Assembly (NCBI RefSeq): GCF_031846645.1
Contig: NZ_JAVRHN010000015.1
Coordinates: 37,321 to 101,320 of the forward strand
Reading direction: 5' to 3'
From: Autumnicola psychrophila
Lineage (GTDB): Bacteria > Bacteroidota > Bacteroidia > Flavobacteriales > Flavobacteriaceae
Length of the DNA stretch: 64,000 nucleotides
Positions 7,861 to 16,736 of this stretch are shown here, in pieces. Position 1 is the first letter of the stretch. Each line of letters opens with the position of its first letter. The notes below the pieces were generated by a model that ran no database searches, was not told the origin of the DNA, and was given only the letters and a program-made list of their open reading frames with translations. Both the position numbers and the translations under genes were made by a program.

Positions 7861-7893
7861 AAACCTCACAGGTTTTAAAAACCTGCGAGGTTT
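7861..7893 (+). repeat. Palindromic repeat D, copy 2 (between convergent genes)
   Basis: AAACCTCACAGGTTTT and AAAACCTGCGAGGTTT form a palindrome with one mismatch. It lies between the convergent HAD and prolyl-oligopeptidase genes, where it may act as a bidirectional terminator. Relatives are at 5584 and 20767. Confidence 0.75.
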
Positions 7894-7910
7894 GAACTTA
7901 AAAACAAAAA

Positions 7911-10067
7911 CTATCCTTTTACGTTCTCTTCAGTTTTACTTGGCAAAACTTCATATCCCATATTGTACAAGGTAAAACCGAAAATATCGGCGTATTCTTC
8001 GATAATCATTTTGGTAGGTTTCCCTGCACCGTGACCGGCTTTGGTTTCAATCCTGATCAATGCAGGATTATTACCGGCCTGTTTATCCTGTAGTTCGGCA
8101 GCAAATTTAAAAGAATGCGCTGGCACCACACGGTCGTCGTGATCTCCTGTAGTTACCAAAGTAGCGGGATATGCTATGCCTTCTTCCAGGTTATGCACCG
8201 GAGAATAACCATACAGATACTGGAACATTTCTTTATTATCTTCTGCAGTACCATAATCGTAAGCCCAGCCCGCGCCGGCGGTGAAGGTATGGTATCGCAA
8301 CATATCCATAACGCCAACAGCAGGTAAAGCCACCTGCATTAAATCCGGTCGTTGGGTCATTGTGGCGCCAACCAGCAAACCTCCGTTAGAACCACCTCTA
8401 ATTGCCAGATAATCGCTGGAGGTATAATTTTCTGCGATAAGATATTCTGCAGCAGCGATAAAGTCATCAAAAACGTTCTGTTTCTTCATTTTAATTCCGG
8501 CATCGTGCCATTCTTTGCCATATTCTCCACCTCCGCGAAGGTTTGGAACTGCATAAATCCCGCCTTGTTCCATCCAAACGGCATTGGCTGTGCTAAAAGA
8601 AGGAGTAAGGCTAATGTTGAATCCGCCGTATCCGTAAAGAATAGTAGGGTTCTTTCCGTTAAGTTCCAGTCCTTTTTTATGCGTGATAATCATAGGAACT
8701 TTTGTTCCGTCTTTTGAAGTAAAAAACACCTGTTTACTCTCGTAATCTTCAGTATTAAAATCGATTTTTGGTTTATTATAAACTTCAGAAGTTCCTTTTT
8801 CAATCTGGTATTTGTAAATCGTGCCCGGCGTAACATAATTGGTGAAGCTGTAATAAAGCACGTCTTCTTCTTTTTTAGCACCAAATCCACCTGCAGAACC
8901 TATTCCGGGCAATTCCACATTGCGGACAAGGTTACCTTCGTAGTCATATTGTTTTACTTTAGAAATGGCATCTTCCATGTATTCGGCAAAAAAATAACCT
9001 CCTGCCGTTGATGGGCTCAACACATTTTCTGTCTCCGGAATAAAATCTTTCCAGTTTTCCGGCTGCGGATTTGCAGCGTCTACGGTAACAATTTTGCGGT
9101 TAGGAGCATTCAGATTTGTAACGAGGAAAAGTTTGCTGCCTTCGTTTTCTATCACGTAGGTATCTGTGTCCTCATTGCCGATAATTGTCATTATTTGCGG
9201 GTCATCCTGGGAAAGGTCCATCATAAAGAGTTTTCCTCCTGAAGTCGCATTTCTTGCTGAAATAAATAAGTAGCGGTTATCTTCACTCACGCTTCCACCC
9301 ACATAGCGGTGCTTCTGATCTTCAGTTCCGCCGAAAATTAGCTTATCCTCGCTCTGTTTTGTGCCCAATTTATGATAAAACAGCCTGTGCTGATCTGTTT
9401 TTGCTGAAAGTTCACTTCCTTCAGGCTTTTCGTAGCTGGAATAAAAGAAACCTTCATCCCCTTTCCATGAAACTCCGCTGAATTTTACATCTCTGATGGT
9501 ATCTTCAGCAATTTCCCTGCTTTCAGTATCCATAATAATGATTTTTCTCCAGTCGCTTCCACCTTCAGAAATACTGTAAGCCGCCATTTTCCCATTTTCA
9601 GAAAAACTTAAACCACTTAAGGAAGTGGTTCCGTCTTCACTAAATTTATTCGGATCCAGAAAAACTTCAGGTTCTGCATCTTCAGATTCCTTGCGGTAGA
9701 TTACAAACTGATCCTGTAAACCATCATTTTTGGAAAAGTAGATATAATTTCCCTCCTGAAAAGGCGCGCCTATTTTTTCATAATTCCATAGTTTAGAAAG
9801 TCTTTCTTCAAGTTCTTTTCTGAAGGGAATCTTCTTCAAATAATCAAAAGTCACATCATTTTGGGCTTTCACCCATTCTTCAGTTTCTTCGCTACGGTCA
9901 TCCTCCAGCCAACGGTAGGGATCTTTAACTTCGGTTCCAAAATAGTTGGTAACCGTATCGACTTTTTTAGTTTCGGGGTAATTCAAAGCAGTTTGTTCAT
10001 TTCTGGAATTCTCGTTGCATCCAGCCAACAGACCGAGTCCAACTATTCCGGTTATAATTTTTTTCAT
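7911..10067 (-). CDS. Prolyl oligopeptidase family (S9) serine peptidase, lipoprotein
   Basis: A 718-residue protein. The N-terminus MKKIITGIVGLGLLAGC is a signal peptide with lipobox LAGC, so it is predicted to be lipidated and membrane-attached in the periplasm. Residues ~30-430 form the beta-propeller region. The C-terminal alpha/beta-hydrolase domain has GGSNGG (nucleophile Ser, about 560), DHDDRVVP (Asp, about 643) and GHGAGKP (His, about 681). It cleaves short peptides after proline and resembles the PEP enzymes of Bacteroidota. It is transcribed toward the HAD gene and separated from asd by a terminator. Confidence 0.93.
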   Translation of the reverse strand: MKKIITGIVGLGLLAGCNENSRNEQTALNYPETKKVDTVTNYFGTEVKDPYRWLEDDRSEETEEWVKAQNDVTFDYLKKIPFRKELEERLSKLWNYEKIGAPFQEGNYIYFSKNDGLQDQFVIYRKESEDAEPEVFLDPNKFSEDGTTSLSGLSFSENGKMAAYSISEGGSDWRKIIIMDTESREIAEDTIRDVKFSGVSWKGDEGFFYSSYEKPEGSELSAKTDQHRLFYHKLGTKQSEDKLIFGGTEDQKHRYVGGSVSEDNRYLFISARNATSGGKLFMMDLSQDDPQIMTIIGNEDTDTYVIENEGSKLFLVTNLNAPNRKIVTVDAANPQPENWKDFIPETENVLSPSTAGGYFFAEYMEDAISKVKQYDYEGNLVRNVELPGIGSAGGFGAKKEEDVLYYSFTNYVTPGTIYKYQIEKGTSEVYNKPKIDFNTEDYESKQVFFTSKDGTKVPMIITHKKGLELNGKNPTILYGYGGFNISLTPSFSTANAVWMEQGGIYAVPNLRGGGEYGKEWHDAGIKMKKQNVFDDFIAAAEYLIAENYTSSDYLAIRGGSNGGLLVGATMTQRPDLMQVALPAVGVMDMLRYHTFTAGAGWAYDYGTAEDNKEMFQYLYGYSPVHNLEEGIAYPATLVTTGDHDDRVVPAHSFKFAAELQDKQAGNNPALIRIETKAGHGAGKPTKMIIEEYADIFGFTLYNMGYEVLPSKTEENVKG

Positions 10068-10107
10068 AGATAAGATTAAAAGTTGCCGTATACGGAGGTT
10101 TAGTACG

Positions 10108-10147
10108 AAAAAATGCCTGTAGTTTACATTTCTACAGGCATTTTTAA
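10108..10147 (-). terminator. Intrinsic terminator after asd
   Basis: AAATGCCTGTAG and CTACAGGCATTT form a 12-bp stem. On the minus strand it is followed by a T run, 20 bp after the asd stop. Confidence 0.85.
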
Positions 10148-10166
10148 GATACTTCTTAAATGATAA

Positions 10167-11156
10167 TTATATAAGTTTGTTCTTTAAAAGATATTCGGCA
10201 ATCTGGACAGCGTTTGTGGCAGCTCCTTTTCTCAAGTTATCGGCCACAATCCACATATTTAGCGTATTTGGCTGTGAATAATCTCTTCTTATCCTTCCTA
10301 CAAAAACATCGTCCTTTCCTTCAGCATAAATAGGCATTGGATAAGTATTGGTATCCGGATTGTCCTGAACGGTAATCCCAGGGAATTCACTAAGGGTTTT
10401 TCTAACGTCCTTTTCATCAAAGTCAGATTCAAATTCAACGTTTACAGCCTCACTGTGCCCGCCAACGACAGGAATCCTGATGGCCGTGGCGCTAACGTTT
10501 ACTGAATCGTCTCCAAGGATCTTCTTGGTTTCCTTGGTCAGTTTCATTTCTTCTTTAGTGTACCCATTTTCCTCAAAAACATCGCAATGTGGTAATGCAT
10601 TTCTATGGATTGGGTAAGGGTAAGCCATTTCACCTTTCTCTCCTGCATATTCATTTTCGAGCTGCTGAACGGCTTTCACGCCTGTTCCGGTAATAGACTG
10701 ATAGGTGGAAACGACAACTCGTTTGATCTTATATTTGTCGTGAAGCGGCTTTAAAGCCATTAGTAACTGAATTGTAGAACAGTTTGGATTGGCTATAATT
10801 TTATCTTGGTCGGTAAGTTCCTTAGCATTAATTTCCGGAATTACCAGTTTTTTGGTGGCATCCATTCTCCATGCTGAAGAGTTATCTATAACGGTAGTTC
10901 CAACTTCAGCAAATTTTGGAGCCCACTCCAATGAAGTTCCTCCTCCGGCAGAAAATATCGCCAGATCAGGTTTTTTTGCAACGGCAGTTTCAAGTCCAAT
11001 AACTTCATAGTCTTTGCCCTTGAAGTTTACCTGCTTTCCAACCGATCTTTCTGAAGCAACCGGATATAATTCGTCTACCGGAAAATTTCTTTCCGCCAGT
11101 ACCTTTAACATTACCTCGCCTACCATTCCGGTAGCGCCTACAACTGCTATTTTCAT
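10167..11156 (-). CDS. asd: Aspartate-semialdehyde dehydrogenase
   Basis: A 329-residue NADPH-dependent enzyme that makes aspartate semialdehyde for lysine/diaminopimelate, threonine and methionine synthesis. The N-terminus MKIAVVGATGMVGEVML is the Rossmann motif. The catalytic Cys is in NPNCSTIQ, and the His region is VVGGHSEAVN. An upstream in-frame start would add 14 residues (MKFSAIAEMTKVLF) unlike the family, so the ATG before KIAVVG was chosen. A -7 box on the minus strand at 11272-11279 lies about 115 bp upstream. Confidence 0.96.
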   Translation of the reverse strand: MKIAVVGATGMVGEVMLKVLAERNFPVDELYPVASERSVGKQVNFKGKDYEVIGLETAVAKKPDLAIFSAGGGTSLEWAPKFAEVGTTVIDNSSAWRMDATKKLVIPEINAKELTDQDKIIANPNCSTIQLLMALKPLHDKYKIKRVVVSTYQSITGTGVKAVQQLENEYAGEKGEMAYPYPIHRNALPHCDVFEENGYTKEEMKLTKETKKILGDDSVNVSATAIRIPVVGGHSEAVNVEFESDFDEKDVRKTLSEFPGITVQDNPDTNTYPMPIYAEGKDDVFVGRIRRDYSQPNTLNMWIVADNLRKGAATNAVQIAEYLLKNKLI

Positions 11157-11271
11157 AAATAATACTTTAGTCATTTCCGCAATGGCGGAAAATTTCAAAT
11201 AATTTTTCGTTTTGCTGAAGACTTTTCAGGTTTTCAATTCCTTAGAGTCCGTATATTTTTAATCTCTGGTG

Positions 11272-11279
11272 CAAATGTA
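11272..11279 (-). promoter_or_regulatory. -7 promoter box for asd
   Basis: On the minus strand this reads TACATTTG, an exact TAnnTTTG match. The leader would be about 110 nt long. The 11160-11360 gap shows nothing else of note apart from AT-rich sequence. Confidence 0.45.
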
Positions 11280-11362
11280 TTATACAAAAATTTATAGCGG
11301 CATTTTAACCTTTTAAATTTGATTCAAATATGGTTTTTTGTACTCATTTGTACAAATTGTTA

Positions 11363-11394
11363 AAAAAAGGACCCCTTGCTTTCACAAGGGGTTT
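11363..11394 (-). terminator. Intrinsic terminator after mscL
   Basis: ACCCCTTG and CAAGGGGT form a stem with a 6-nt loop. On the minus strand it is followed by CC and a run of seven T. It lies about 100 bp past the mscL stop. Confidence 0.7.
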
Positions 11395-11494
11395 AATTAA
11401 TTGCTACTTTAAATATGCAGTATAGCGGTGCACGTATTTTTACTCGATAATCGAGATTTAAAAATTTCTAAACTTAGCCCGAGCCAATTTATTC

Positions 11495-11929
11495 CTATGG
11501 AGTTGTATTTTGTTTTCTCAGCTCGTCCCTTATCTCAACAAGTAATTCTTCCTGAGAAGGCCCTTTTGGAGCAGCCACTTTTGGAGCATCCTTTTTTGTT
11601 TTTGTCTTCTCGTAAGCTCGTAACAGTAAAAATATAAAAAATGCTACTATTATAAAATAGATAAGGGCCTGTAAAAGATTCCCGTAAGTTATTACAGCAG
11701 CTTCAGCTTCTTTTGCGGCATCAAGAGTTTCATAGTACTCGCCGTCCAGCGAAAAGAATTTTTGCGAAAAATCTGTTCCGCCGGTAAAAATGCCAATTAT
11801 CGGCATAAGTACATCTGCAACTACAGAGGCGATAATTTTGTTAAATGCTGCTCCCATTACTACTGCTGTAGCCAAAGCAATAATGTCACCTTTCATTAGA
11901 AAGGCTTTAAAATCTTTAAAAAATGCCAT
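11495..11929 (-). CDS. mscL: Large-conductance mechanosensitive channel
   Basis: A 144-residue inner-membrane channel that opens under membrane tension to release solutes on osmotic downshock. The N-terminus FKDFKAFLMKGDIIALATAVVMGAAFNKII is the amphipathic helix plus TM1 pore helix. TM2 is LLQALIYFIIVAFFIFLLLRA. The C-terminal cytoplasmic helix LLVEIRDELRKQ is also visible. The length is normal for MscL. Confidence 0.95.
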   Translation of the reverse strand: MAFFKDFKAFLMKGDIIALATAVVMGAAFNKIIASVVADVLMPIIGIFTGGTDFSQKFFSLDGEYYETLDAAKEAEAAVITYGNLLQALIYFIIVAFFIFLLLRAYEKTKTKKDAPKVAAPKGPSQEELLVEIRDELRKQNTTP

Positions 11930-11988
11930 AGGAATATTATTTATCTGTTAAAATAGTCCAATTTCTTCTGAAAAGCTAATTTTTTTTA

Positions 11989-13095
11989 TTAAGAGATTAT
12001 CCTGCGGGTGACGCGCTGTGAGATACCCGTGATAAGCTCGTAAGAAATAGTATTCCCGGCTGCAGCAAAATCAGAGGCATGTGGCTGTTCGCCAAAAATC
12101 ACCACCTGATCTCCTTCTTCGCAATCAAGATCTGTTACATCTATCATTAAAATGTCCATACAAATATTACCAACAATGGGAGCAAATTTGCCATGAACAA
12201 GAACCCCGGTTTTCTCATTTCCGTATTTTCTATGGATACCATCTGCGTAGCCAAGTGGCAGCGTAGCAATTCTGGATGGTCTGGTAGCTTTAAATGTCCT
12301 ATTATAACCCACGGTTTCTCCTTCTTCTAAATCCTGAATTTGAGAAATTAAAGTCTTTAGTGTACCTACAGGCTTCAGTTTTTTATCTATTTCTTTATCA
12401 TTTCCGAAGCCATAGAGGCCAATTCCGCAGCGAACCATACTCATAGCAGCTTCAGGATAATTAAAAATAGCCGAAGTGTTGCAGACGTGCAAAATCGGTT
12501 CATAACTGAATTCTTCTACAAACTGTGCGGCAATTTTTCTGAAAGTATTAATCTGGTTGAGAGTAAATTCCCGCTCCCGCCAGTCATCACTTGCTGCCAA
12601 ATGGGAAAAAACCGAATGCACTTTTACTGCAGATGTGGTGGCAAGCTTTTCAAAAACTGTTTCTACCTTTTTTGGTGAAAAACCAAGCCGATTCATGCCT
12701 GTATTAAACTTAATATGGACAGGATAATCTTTTTGGCCGAGCTTTTCGGCAGTGGCAATAAAATCTGTAAGAAGATGATCGCTGTAAAGGCTTGGTTCCA
12801 GGCAATTTTCTACAAGCTGATCGAAATTTTCCTGCTGCGGATGAAAGATCATGATAGGCGTGGTAATCCCTGCCTGCCTTAGCCGTACACCTTCCTGGGT
12901 ATAGGCAACCGCGAAATAGTCGGCACCTAAATCTTCCAGTTTTCGTGCTATATTAATGGAGTCATTACCATAAGCGTAAGCTTTGATAACGGCCATAAAT
13001 TTCACATCTTTCGGAACCCGCGAACGGATGGTGTTATAATTATGAGCAAGGGCTCCCAGATCTATTTCCAGTACTGTTTCGTAGGCTTTAGGCAT
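11989..13095 (-). CDS. alr: Alanine racemase
   Basis: A 368-residue PLP enzyme that makes D-alanine for peptidoglycan. The PLP lysine is Lys38 in AVIKAYAYGND; the family usually has KANAYGHG, so the loop is slightly divergent. The second-base Tyr is in VGYNRTF, and the C-terminal motifs GNICMDILMID and ISYELITGISQRV are intact. Its start overlaps the tdk end by 8 bp, so translation is probably coupled. Confidence 0.94.
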   Translation of the reverse strand: MPKAYETVLEIDLGALAHNYNTIRSRVPKDVKFMAVIKAYAYGNDSINIARKLEDLGADYFAVAYTQEGVRLRQAGITTPIMIFHPQQENFDQLVENCLEPSLYSDHLLTDFIATAEKLGQKDYPVHIKFNTGMNRLGFSPKKVETVFEKLATTSAVKVHSVFSHLAASDDWREREFTLNQINTFRKIAAQFVEEFSYEPILHVCNTSAIFNYPEAAMSMVRCGIGLYGFGNDKEIDKKLKPVGTLKTLISQIQDLEEGETVGYNRTFKATRPSRIATLPLGYADGIHRKYGNEKTGVLVHGKFAPIVGNICMDILMIDVTDLDCEEGDQVVIFGEQPHASDFAAAGNTISYELITGISQRVTRRIIS

Positions 13096-13735
13096 TTGTT
13101 TGCTTTAGTTTAGGGTCAATTTCTTCTGCATCCTTTACGTTCAGCTTTTTTACCCTTTCCCTAGACATTGCCTTGTAATAGGCAGCGCGGCTAAGTGGCT
13201 CGTATTCTTCGTTTTCGCCAAGAAAAACCAGGTCGTCGTTTATCGCTTTTCTATAACTAAACTGCGCCAGGTTTCCTGTCCTCGTACAAACGGCATGTAC
13301 CTTGGTTACATATTCGGCTGTAGCCATAAGGTTGGGCATTGGGCCAAAAGGATTTCCTTTAAAATCCATATCCAGACCCGCCACGATTACCCTCACCCCG
13401 CGATTTGCAAGGTCGTTGCAAACCGTCACAATTTCGTCATCAAAAAATTGGGCTTCATCAATGCCCACCACATCGCAACCATCGGCCAAAATTCTGATGT
13501 TGGAAGCAGATGGCACCGGAGTAGAGCGAATTTCGTTGGAATCGTGCGACACCACCATTTCTTCGTTATAGCGAATATCTATGGCGGGTTTAAAAATTTC
13601 AACCTTTTGTTTTGCAAAAGTGGCGCGTTTGAGCCTGCGAATCAATTCTTCAGTTTTACCCGAAAACATACTTCCGCAAATTACCTCAATCCACCCAAAT
13701 TGCTCTTCGTGATTTACTGTATTTTCGAGAAACAT
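13088..13735 (-). CDS. tdk: Thymidine kinase
   Basis: A 215-residue type II (TK1-like) kinase of the thymidine salvage pathway. Walker A is GSMFSGKTEELIRR, and Walker B and the lid are GIDEAQFFDDE. The substrate/zinc region reads AVCTRTGNLAQFSYRK: only one Cys of the usual CxxC pair is present, as is common in Bacteroidota. It overlaps alr by 8 bp. A -7 box at 13790-13797 would start the tdk-alr transcript. Confidence 0.93.
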   Translation of the reverse strand: MFLENTVNHEEQFGWIEVICGSMFSGKTEELIRRLKRATFAKQKVEIFKPAIDIRYNEEMVVSHDSNEIRSTPVPSASNIRILADGCDVVGIDEAQFFDDEIVTVCNDLANRGVRVIVAGLDMDFKGNPFGPMPNLMATAEYVTKVHAVCTRTGNLAQFSYRKAINDDLVFLGENEEYEPLSRAAYYKAMSRERVKKLNVKDAEEIDPKLKQTNA

Positions 13736-13789
13736 TTTGTAATTTTCAAATCGAAATGGGAATTACCCTCGTTTCGTATAAAGGTGGAA

Positions 13790-13797
13790 CAAATTTA
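13790..13797 (-). promoter_or_regulatory. -7 promoter box for tdk-alr
   Basis: The minus strand reads TAAATTTG, an exact TAnnTTTG match, about 55 bp before the tdk ATG. No clear -33 TTTG is seen at the usual spacing. Confidence 0.45.
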
Positions 13798-14010
13798 TTA
13801 AAAATACAAGCTTTGCAGAAGGGGTAGGTGCTAAAGTTATAAAGGCGAAGCAGGTATTTTTGAGATAGGTAAACTCCGTTGTGGTATCTATGAGGATAAA
13901 TGATAACCTTTTTGATTTTGAGACGTATCTTAAGATTTTAAATCTTGAATATTAAGTAAGATTCAGAATGTAACTAAAGTTGTCGGTTTTAACCGGTAAA
14001 AAGCAGAATT

Positions 14011-14895
14011 ATGAAAAAGAAGATTGAAGATGAGCTTTTAAGGCTTGCAGAGAAAATTTTAAATAGTAAAGACAATCTTGATGTTGCGCAGTTAAAAGCT
14101 GAAGCCCAGAATCTGTATGAAAAACTTTGTGTTCTGCATTTCACAGAAAGACACTTAGCAGAAACAGAGCTTGAAAAACCTGAGCCTGAAAATTTTTCTA
14201 AAGTGCCGGAAAAAAACGAGCCGGAGAAGCAAAATGAAACAGTTGATGAGCACTCTACATATTTTGCGCCAGACGGGACAGAGTACAACGATTCTGAGGC
14301 GATCACAGAGCCCAATACTGAAAAAATAAAGAACATTGTTGCAGAAATGCCGCAAGAAACCGAACAGATTGAGGATCTATTTGCCAGAATTAATACTGAA
14401 GAAAAGCCGAAACAGCAATCTGAAGCGCCTCAGCAAAAAGAAGAGGTTAAACCGGAACCAAAACAGCCGGAAGACAGACCCGATCCTGAATCTGAACCAC
14501 AAGCCTCGTCACAACCTCAAGAACCAGCGCCTAAACCACAGCCGGAGAGTAGTAAAAAAGATTTTCACGATTTTGGAGTAGATTATGATAGTCTGCCAAA
14601 ATTTGAACCGGTAAATCAGAACGGAAAAACACCACGCCCAAAGTCATTAAATGACCGGTTAAAGAAGGGAATTACGATTGGATTAAATGAGCGTCTGGCC
14701 TTTATAAAACATCTTTTTGAAGGAAATGCTACAGATTATAATCGTGTGCTTTCCCAGTTAAATACCTTCCACACGCTGGAAGAAGCCAATAAATTTATTC
14801 AGTTAGTGGTGAAACCAGATTATAACAACTGGGAAGGAAAAGAGCAATATGAGCAGCAATTCCTTGAGAAGATCGAAAATAAATTCGAATCATAA
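14011..14895 (+). CDS. Conserved hypothetical protein with disordered acidic middle
   Basis: A 294-residue protein of unknown function. Residues 1-50 are helical and charged. Residues ~55-190 are low-complexity, dominated by Glu, Pro, Gln and Lys (EPKQPEDRPDPE), and probably disordered. The C-terminal ~85 residues are folded-looking and contain ITIGLNERLAFIKHLFEG and FIQLVVKPDYNNW, the conserved part in flavobacterial homologues. It is 12 bp upstream of rsmI and probably co-transcribed, which hints at a ribosome- or rRNA-linked role, but that is only context. No signal peptide or membrane segment. Confidence 0.75.
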   Translation: MKKKIEDELLRLAEKILNSKDNLDVAQLKAEAQNLYEKLCVLHFTERHLAETELEKPEPENFSKVPEKNEPEKQNETVDEHSTYFAPDGTEYNDSEAITEPNTEKIKNIVAEMPQETEQIEDLFARINTEEKPKQQSEAPQQKEEVKPEPKQPEDRPDPESEPQASSQPQEPAPKPQPESSKKDFHDFGVDYDSLPKFEPVNQNGKTPRPKSLNDRLKKGITIGLNERLAFIKHLFEGNATDYNRVLSQLNTFHTLEEANKFIQLVVKPDYNNWEGKEQYEQQFLEKIENKFES

Positions 14896-14907
14896 AAGTC
14901 CGTTTTT

Positions 14908-15579
14908 ATGGCCAAGCTTTACCTGGTTCCTACTCCAATAGGAAATCTTGAGGATATTACTTTGCGGGCGCTAAGGGTGCTTAAAGAGGCCGATCTTATT
15001 CTTGCGGAGGATACAAGAAACAGCGGCAAACTCCTTAAACATTTTGATATTTCCACTCAAATGCACAGTCATCATATGCACAACGAGCATAAAACAGTGG
15101 ATAGTATCGTTCAACGGATCAAGAATGGAGAAACTATTGCGCTCATAAGTGACGCCGGAACTCCGGCAATTTCAGATCCCGGATTTTTGTTAGTACGTGC
15201 CTGTGTAGAGGCTGGAGTAGAGGTAGATTGCCTTCCTGGGGCCACAGCTTTTGTGCCAGCACTTGTAAACAGCGGACTTCCGAATGATAAATTTATTTTT
15301 GAAGGTTTTCTTCCGGTAAAAAAAGGCCGGCAAACAAGGCTTAAACTTCTGGCAGAAGAGACCCGGACTATGGTTTTCTACGAATCTCCTCATAAACTCC
15401 TTAAAACCCTTACCCATTTTACTGAATATTTTGGTGCGGAAAGGCAGGCATCGGTCTCTCGTGAAATTACCAAGCTCCACGAAGAAACAATAAGAGGAAC
15501 TATTGCTGAAGTTTTGGAGTATTACACAAATAAACCACCTAAAGGAGAGATTGTGGTTATCGTGGAAGGTAAAAAATAA
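14908..15579 (+). CDS. rsmI: 16S rRNA (cytidine-1402-2'-O)-methyltransferase
   Basis: A 223-residue SAM-dependent tetrapyrrole-methylase-fold enzyme that 2'-O-methylates C1402 in the ribosomal P site. Motifs are LYLVPTPIGNLEDITLRAL at the N-terminus, AEDTRNSGKLL, LISDAGTPAISDPGF and LPGATAFVPALVNSGL. The C-terminal KGEIVVIVEG also fits. The length is that of the minimal RsmI common in Bacteroidota. Confidence 0.96.
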   Translation: MAKLYLVPTPIGNLEDITLRALRVLKEADLILAEDTRNSGKLLKHFDISTQMHSHHMHNEHKTVDSIVQRIKNGETIALISDAGTPAISDPGFLLVRACVEAGVEVDCLPGATAFVPALVNSGLPNDKFIFEGFLPVKKGRQTRLKLLAEETRTMVFYESPHKLLKTLTHFTEYFGAERQASVSREITKLHEETIRGTIAEVLEYYTNKPPKGEIVVIVEGKK

Positions 15580-15708
15580 TGTTCCAACATGTCCTTCCTT
15601 TCATTTTATCATAGGAGCGTTCCGCCCTGGTATTTCTGGTATTTAAAATTTCATGAAAAAATTCACCAAAAAGGAAAGATAATTGCTGAGGTACTCAAAA
15701 ATACTTGA

Positions 15709-16275
15709 ATGCGAGACCTGCTTAAAGAAATCCGTCGTTGCGACCTCTGTCGTAAGAATTTACCTTTTGAACCAAGACCAATCCTGGAAGCATCTTCAGA
15801 ATCTAAGATAGTTTTAATAAGTCAGGCGCCTGGGCAGGTGGTGCATAACAATAGGATAGCGTGGAATGATCAGAGTGGTAAAAGGCTGCGAGAATGGCTT
15901 GGTGTAGACAAATTTACTTTCTACAACACGAGCAATTTTGCAATTTTGCCAATGGGCATGTGCTATCCCGGAAAAGCAAAAACCGGGGATGCTCCGCCAC
16001 GAAAAGAGTGTGCTCCATTGTGGCATAAGAAGGTGCTTTCGAAATTCGATAACCTAAAAATGACCATTCTTATCGGTTCTTATGCTTCAAATTATTACCT
16101 GAAGGATAAAAACAACCTCACTCAAAAAGTCGCTAATTTCAGGCAATATCTTCCGGAATTTTTTCCAATTCCGCATCCATCTCCCGTAAATATCTTTTGG
16201 AGGAAAAAGAATCCGTGGTTTGAAGATGAGGTGGTGCCTGAGCTTCAGAAAAGAGTAAAGGAAATAATTGAATAA
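15709..16275 (+). CDS. Uracil-DNA glycosylase family protein
   Basis: A 188-residue protein of the UDG-like superfamily. The N-terminal IRRCDLC has a Cys pair as in family 4/5-like members. ISQAPGQ corresponds to the active-site GxAPG loop, WNDQSGKRLREWLG is the conserved second block, and PHPSPVN is the DNA-intercalation HPS motif. These proteins are thought to remove uracil or related bases from DNA, but members of this subgroup are not well characterised. The spacer from rsmI (129 bp) holds no obvious element. Confidence 0.75.
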   Translation: MRDLLKEIRRCDLCRKNLPFEPRPILEASSESKIVLISQAPGQVVHNNRIAWNDQSGKRLREWLGVDKFTFYNTSNFAILPMGMCYPGKAKTGDAPPRKECAPLWHKKVLSKFDNLKMTILIGSYASNYYLKDKNNLTQKVANFRQYLPEFFPIPHPSPVNIFWRKKNPWFEDEVVPELQKRVKEIIE

Positions 16276-16369
16276 GACTCCGGAAGGCAGAAGTATCCAG
16301 CTCCGGTTTTTCTATCTTGGAAGCATAAATTAGAATTATTTTTTACACCTTCGCAGAAAATCAGAAAGC

Positions 16370-16696
16370 ATGAAAATTGCCCAATTTATCACTACACTTA
16401 AAGAAAAGCCTGAGCAAAATACTTTTGCACAAACAATGGAAGTAATTGATGCTCACTATAAATTTACACCTACCGCCTTTAAAAACGGAAACCTTGAAAA
16501 CCATTCCGGCGAGAACAATGGGAGCTGTAAAATTTTTTATTTCGGAAAGTTACACAATCTTTCTGAAGAAGCTGTTCTGGCATGTTTTGGAGAAGTTTAT
16601 TTTGAAGATGTACTGAAAAATCCTGAAGGCACAGGGCACCAGAATATCAGTTGGAACGGAATCGAATTTAAAGGCGAAGCTTTACAGCCTGAATAA
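16370..16696 (+). CDS. HopJ type III effector family protein
   Basis: A 108-residue protein matching the small HopJ family: FITTLKEKPEQNTFAQTMEVIDAHYKFTPTAFKNG, FGKLHNLSEEAVLACFGEVYFEDVL and GTGHQNI. The family was named from Pseudomonas, but this chromosome shows no type III system and homologues are common in free-living Bacteroidota. A cytoplasmic housekeeping role is therefore more likely. It lies 40 bp before recJ. Confidence 0.85.
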   Translation: MKIAQFITTLKEKPEQNTFAQTMEVIDAHYKFTPTAFKNGNLENHSGENNGSCKIFYFGKLHNLSEEAVLACFGEVYFEDVLKNPEGTGHQNISWNGIEFKGEALQPE

Positions 16697-16736
16697 TTCA
16701 AATTCTTTATTATCTTCAGCTAAAAAATTGAAGTAA

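Noticed and set aside
16370..16696. Type III secretion effector
   Set aside because: The HopJ name is historical. No secretion genes are in view and the gene lies beside recJ, as in other free-living Bacteroidota, so an effector role is not supported.
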